64,000 bases of DNA from Sphaerobacteraceae bacterium (GTDB lineage: Bacteria; Chloroflexota; Chloroflexia; Thermomicrobiales; Thermomicrobiaceae): positions 1-64,000 of the forward strand of contig REEK01000101.1 in assembly GCA_007695115.1 (NCBI GenBank). The letters run 5' to 3'. Within the stretch, counting starts at the first letter, position 1; each line of letters begins with the position of its first letter. A model generated the notes under the pieces. It had not been told where the DNA came from. It searched no databases and worked only from the letters and a program-made list of their open reading frames with translations. Positions 61,640 to 64,000 of this stretch are shown here, piece after piece. A program made the position numbers and the translations under genes.

Positions 61640-61976
61640 CGGAGCCTCCCTGCTCAACATCGCTGGATATCTGGCCGGACAGGTTCGATAATACCAGCCT
61701 TCGGGGGCAGGTCCAGATCCCTAGAGCGGTTCTCAATAGAGTTGACGACCGGTAGTCGGCCACCTCCGTGTGGCCCTGAACAGCAACCGCATACCCGGCG
61801 AACGCTTCGGTGGATCCGGGGCAGACGGAGCTGCCCAGCTACCGACAGCAAAATGAAACCTGCTCTAACGCGGACATGACTGGCGTGCTGGTCCATAATT
61901 GGGAATCAGAATCTGAGAATCATACCCGTCCGGTCTTGCCTGGCGGGTCTTTGCTGTTTGCAGGAGTACTTCGCCA
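61640..61976. other. 337-base divergent intergenic region
   Basis: No gene or tRNA was seen. A small hairpin GGCCAC - CTCCGT - GTGGCC lies at 61758-61775. A short repeated motif (GAATCAGAATC and GAGAATCAT) lies near 61903-61922. CATAAT at about 61894 is a possible -10. Presumably holds promoters for the CoA-transferase and the small membrane protein. Confidence 0.4.
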
Positions 61977-62306
61977 ATGCCAGACCGCCTTACCCATCTG
62001 ATATTCGGAATCGGCATGACCGCTGGTGCCCTGCTCGGCGCCTGGTTTCTCAACTTCGTCTTCGAGCGTACCTGGCAGGCAATCGCGCTGATTCTGCTGG
62101 CGATGCTCTTCGTGATCCTGCTTCGCCGCATGATCATCGGGGGGATTCCGATGGAGCCGGTCCCTCCAAAGAAAACCGAACACTCCACACGCCCTGATCT
62201 CTGGCAGGAGACCGCTCACCTGCCGGGAATCGATCACCGCTACGGCTGGATGGCGCTGCCGCCAGCGGTGACGTTCTGGGTAGTGGTGGTCTCCATTCTG
62301 ATCTGA
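61977..62306 (+). CDS. small membrane protein
   Basis: A 109-residue protein with two or three hydrophobic helices (LIFGIGMTAGALLGAWFLNF, IALILLAMLFVILL and PAVTFWVVVVSILI). A polar region of about 35 residues lies between the second and third. AGGAG about 10 bases before the ATG. Family not recognised. It precedes the ABC solute-binding gene by 167 bases on the same strand. Confidence 0.55.
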   Translation: MPDRLTHLIFGIGMTAGALLGAWFLNFVFERTWQAIALILLAMLFVILLRRMIIGGIPMEPVPPKKTEHSTRPDLWQETAHLPGIDHRYGWMALPPAVTFWVVVVSILI

Positions 62307-62391
62307 CCTCTGGCCCGACATAGCCGTGCCATGAACATTCCTCATCGGCACACTACATGCGAGCAATCCACAAGAAGGCCTGAAGCTTGAT

Positions 62392-62402
62392 ATGTGACAC
62401 AT
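62392..62402. promoter_or_regulatory. short palindrome upstream of the solute-binding protein gene
   Basis: ATGTG - A - CACAT, a perfect 5-bp dyad about 70 bases before the ATG, in an otherwise featureless 167-base gap. Possible operator; evidence is only symmetry. Confidence 0.25.
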
Positions 62403-62473
62403 TTCCACTGGGAAAGATGTCGCGCAACGCTTCAGCGCGGGACATTGAACGCAAGGGACACTCTGGAGGTTCT

Positions 62474-64000
62474 ATGACACGCCGGGACGGCAGTGCGAAT
62501 CAGCAATCGGGAGTGCTGAACGTATCACTCTCACGCCGGAATCTGCTCCGTCGAGCGGCCGCATTCGGCGTTGCGGTTCCCGTCGGCGCGACGCTGATCG
62601 CAGCCTGTGATCCTGAAGATTCGGACAGCATTGAAGATCCGGATCCGGTTGATGATGAAGACCTGGACGATCCCGAAGACGACGTGATTGCTGATCCCGA
62701 AGAAGAGCCCGAAGAGGATCCGATCGACGATCCTGCCGACGACGGCGAGCTGCTGGATGATGAATTAGACGACACCGCACTGGCCGAAGACGACCGGCGG
62801 GGTGGATCACTCAACGTCGCCCTCATTGGTGACCCTCCAACGCTCGATATTCACCAGTCAACGGCCGACATCGTCAGCCTGATCACCTGGCACATCTACG
62901 AACCGCTGTTCACCTGGGATGAAGACTACGAGATCATGCCAGAGCTGGCATCCACACATGAAGTCAGCGACGATGGCCTCACCCAGACGATCGAGCTACG
63001 GGACGGAGTGACGTTCCACAATGGCGATGAACTGACCGCGGAAGACGTCATCGCCTCATTCGAGCGCTGGACCGAGATCAGCGGCCTCGGCGCAGATTTG
63101 AGCGAGGTAACCGACAGCGTCGATGATGAGGGAGACGGCACCATCGTCTTCAATCTCTCGGAGCCGTTCGGCGCCTTTGCCACACTGTTGTCACGACAGA
63201 GCCAGGGATGTGCGATCTATCCGGCATCGGTACTGGAAGCATCAGACCTGACCGGTCTGGATGAATACATCGGCACCGGCCCCTATCAATTCGTGGAATA
63301 CGTGGCCGATCAGCACATCCATGTGGAGCGCTTCGACGATTACACCCAGCCGGACAGCGACGAGCCGAGCGGCTACGGTGGCTACAAGCATCAGTATCTG
63401 GATGAGATCTACTTTATCCCGGTGCCAGACGAGGCCGGGCGGGTGGCTGGCCTTCAGGCCGGAGATTTCCACTACCTGCAGGATGTCTCGCCGGACAACT
63501 TCGACACGCTCGACGATGACGAGAACATCGTGGCCGAGACTGTGGCTCCGGCAGCGTGGTCGATGCTGGTGCTGAACACGGCAGAGGGCATCATGGCTGA
63601 TCAGACGTTGCGTCAGGCAGTCCTGGCGGCGCTCGATCATGAAGAGATCGCCCAGGCAGCCTATGGCGACGGCTTCTACATTATGGATCCGGCGATCATG
63701 CACGAGGAGACGGCCTGGCACACCACAGCCGGCGAAGAGTTCTACAACCAGAACGATCCAGACCGGGCCGCCGAGCTGATGGAAGAGGCTGGCTACGATG
63801 GCACGCCGATCCGGCTGGCGACCACGCAGGAGTACAGCTACATGTACTACACCGCGGTTGTGACCGAGCAACAGCTGGAAGATGCCGGGTTCGAGGTCGA
63901 TCTGGAGGTGTACGACTGGGCCACACTGACCGAGGTCCGCGAAGATCCCGAGCAGTGGGACATCTTCACCACCGGCAACACCTTCCGGGTCGATCCCGTC
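62474..64000 (+). CDS. ABC transporter substrate-binding lipoprotein, family 5 (peptide/nickel type), 3' truncated by window end
   Basis: 509 codons are visible and the frame is still open at the window end; family length is about 550-650. GGAGG lies 5 bases before the ATG. The N-terminus has a twin-Arg motif (SRRNLLRR at 20-27) and a lipobox (LIAAC, Cys45), so it may be a Tat-exported lipoprotein. An unusually acidic linker (46-107, more than half Asp or Glu) precedes the mature fold. Family 5 motifs: GDPPTLDIHQSTADI, IYEPLFTWDEDYEIMPELA, VTFHNGDELTAEDVIASFERW and TLRQAVLAALDHEEI. It captures peptides or similar solutes for import; cognate permeases should lie beyond 64000. Confidence 0.9.
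   Translation, partial: MTRRDGSANQQSGVLNVSLSRRNLLRRAAAFGVAVPVGATLIAACDPEDSDSIEDPDPVDDEDLDDPEDDVIADPEEEPEEDPIDDPADDGELLDDELDDTALAEDDRRGGSLNVALIGDPPTLDIHQSTADIVSLITWHIYEPLFTWDEDYEIMPELASTHEVSDDGLTQTIELRDGVTFHNGDELTAEDVIASFERWTEISGLGADLSEVTDSVDDEGDGTIVFNLSEPFGAFATLLSRQSQGCAIYPASVLEASDLTGLDEYIGTGPYQFVEYVADQHIHVERFDDYTQPDSDEPSGYGGYKHQYLDEIYFIPVPDEAGRVAGLQAGDFHYLQDVSPDNFDTLDDDENIVAETVAPAAWSMLVLNTAEGIMADQTLRQAVLAALDHEEIAQAAYGDGFYIMDPAIMHEETAWHTTAGEEFYNQNDPDRAAELMEEAGYDGTPIRLATTQEYSYMYYTAVVTEQQLEDAGFEVDLEVYDWATLTEVREDPEQWDIFTTGNTFRVDPV

Noticed and set aside
1-64000. CRISPR array, prophage, integrase or intact insertion sequence
   Set aside because: No spaced direct repeats, transposase, integrase or phage structural genes were seen in the coding content.

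Overview
The window is GC-rich, gene-dense bacterial chromosome with short intergenic gaps and frequent start/stop overlaps. It reads like a Chloroflexota genome, most plausibly Thermomicrobia-like. The clues are an aerobic bc-caa3 respiratory cluster with fused cytochrome c domains, an F420-type LLM oxidoreductase, two CaiB/BaiF CoA-transferases, NarX/NarL-type GAF sensor kinases, and a yceD-rpmF-fabH-fabD-fabG-accC lipid cluster. The phylum is inferred from gene content only. No rRNA, tRNA, CRISPR array or intact insertion sequence was seen.

Layout. 0-4.6 kb: a small basic ORF, a DinB-like protein, a three-gene ABC-2 exporter (permease, ATPase, permease) and a ring-cleaving-dioxygenase-like VOC protein. 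4.8-12.1 kb: a DUF2254 membrane protein convergent with ftsH, a RidA-LLM oxidoreductase pair, and two bacterial-PH-domain membrane proteins (YdbS/YdbT type). 12.2-17.6 kb: PIG-L deacetylase, a TetR gene with a palindrome on its own -10 box, a translationally coupled PEP-synthase/rifampin-phosphotransferase-like enzyme, and a CoA-transferase. 17.7-22.0 kb: a NarL regulator and two GAF histidine kinases, one with a degraded ATP-binding site. 22.3-24.1 kb: two metallo-beta-lactamase-fold hydrolases. 24.2-29.3 kb: fatty acid synthesis genes with ribosomal protein L32. 29.5-34.8 kb: a 48-residue basic protein, a PIG-V-like glycosyltransferase, a stand-alone receiver and a PhoB/PhoR-type pair. 35.1-42.3 kb: a respiratory operon (caa3 oxidase subunit II with cytochrome c, fused subunit I/III, a small membrane protein, CtaG, Rieske protein, cytochrome b with cytochrome c). 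42.5-46.6 kb: two tandem paralogous membrane PAS-GGDEF proteins. 47.2-51.7 kb: an ATP-grasp enzyme, an alpha/beta hydrolase, an aspartoacylase-like peptidase beside a degenerate DegT-like protein, and two coupled small ORFs. 51.8-57.3 kb: a DUF4015 glycosidase-like protein, an LVIVD propeller protein, a small membrane protein, a HigB-HigA fusion, DUF4438 and SprT. 57.4-64 kb: a YyaL/SPATA20 thioredoxin-domain protein, a lipoprotein, a second CoA-transferase, a small membrane protein and the start of an ABC solute-binding lipoprotein cut by the window end.

Most striking: a single ORF that joins a HigB-like toxin to a HigA-like antitoxin (55029-55769); a DegT-aminotransferase-like protein that appears to have lost its PLP lysine (50055-51122); a degenerate/intact pair of sensor kinases; and the self-regulating TetR/PEP-enzyme cassette. 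All functional calls come from reading sequence by eye; no database search was run.
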